NCBI GenBank assembly: GCA_024644185.1
Contig: JAHELM010000022.1
Coordinates: 1 to 13,057, forward strand
Source of the DNA: Rhodospirillales bacterium
GTDB lineage: Bacteria > Pseudomonadota > Alphaproteobacteria > UBA8366 > JADFVY01
Direction: 5' to 3'
Length of the DNA stretch: 13,057 bases
Part shown: positions 13,016 to 13,057 of the stretch, piece by piece
Numbering within the stretch: the stretch's first letter is position 1
Layout: every line of letters begins with the position of its first letter
Translations under genes and position numbers: made by a program
Notes under the pieces: generated by a model
The model's input: the letters and a program-made list of their open reading frames with translations, nothing else
The model's database searches: none
Told to the model about the DNA's origin: nothing

Positions 13016-13057
13016 ATGGAATGGACTGAAGCGCGAGTTGCCCAGTTGAAAGCTCTC
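13016..13057 (+). CDS. gcrA: Cell-cycle regulator GcrA, N-terminus only (3' end outside window)
   Basis: Only 14 codons are visible, MEWTEARVAQLKAL, running off the right edge. They match the start of GcrA family proteins, which begin M-x-W-T-x-E-R-V-x-x-L-K-x-L-W. GAGGA (13005-13009) is placed 6 bases before the ATG. GcrA is an alphaproteobacterial transcription factor that binds sigma-70 RNA polymerase and acts at promoters with CcrM-methylated GANTC sites, controlling the cell cycle in Caulobacter. The three GANTC sites upstream fit this context. The call depends on a short stretch, so another small helix-turn-helix protein with a similar N-terminus is possible. Confidence 0.75.
   Translation, partial: MEWTEARVAQLKAL

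Noticed and set aside
12895..13029. Small open frame (44 codons, basic) overlapping the gcrA start
   Set aside because: No Shine-Dalgarno before either ATG, no recognisable similarity, and it lies in the likely gcrA leader. It could be a leader peptide but the sequence does not support it.

Overview
The window reads as chromosomal housekeeping DNA from a GC-rich alphaproteobacterium. The evidence is a GcrA-type start at the right edge (MEWTEARVAQLKAL), a DUF2794 protein, a DnaB C-terminus of alphaproteobacterial type, and the gene orders dnaB-alr-mlaE-mlaF-radA-cvpA-purF-SDR and yfgM-bamB-der. The mlaEF insertion between alr and radA suggests a Rhodospirillales-like lineage, but that is a weak inference. 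I see no insertion sequence, phage gene, CRISPR array, tRNA or rRNA.

Left part (2-7730, plus strand): the C-terminal 190 residues of replicative helicase DnaB are followed by a spacer with a strong stem-loop. Then comes a tightly packed run: alanine racemase (cell-wall D-Ala), the MlaE and MlaF subunits of a phospholipid ABC transporter, RadA/Sms (recombination intermediate processing), a CvpA-family membrane protein, amidophosphoribosyltransferase PurF (first step of purine synthesis) and a short-chain dehydrogenase. Five of the junctions are 4-nt stop/start overlaps (GTGA or ATGA), so the genes are probably co-transcribed and translationally coupled.

Middle part (7824-12024, minus strand, convergent with the first): a thioredoxin-fold protein with a CNHC motif, a membrane-anchored YfgM/TPR-type protein, a BamB-like outer-membrane-assembly lipoprotein and the double GTPase Der (EngA). 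The yfgM-bamB-der order matches that in Escherichia coli and links envelope biogenesis with ribosome assembly. A large GC-rich stem-loop lies just upstream of the der start codon.

Right part (12025-13057): two intergenic stretches of over 300 bases hold most of the unexplained structure. The first (12025-12363) is the divergent region between the thioredoxin-like gene and a DUF2794 gene. It has a consensus -10 element on the minus strand and a run of inverted repeats, the last of which overlaps the DUF2794 Shine-Dalgarno. The second (12694-13015) precedes the cell-cycle regulator gene gcrA (cut by the window edge). It holds an intrinsic terminator, a perfect 22-bp palindrome, three GANTC (CcrM-type) sites, one of which overlaps the -35 of a candidate promoter, and an inverted repeat at the likely start of the gcrA transcript.

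No clearly new multi-gene system is visible. The leads worth following are these non-coding structures and the uncharacterised DUF2794 protein beside gcrA.
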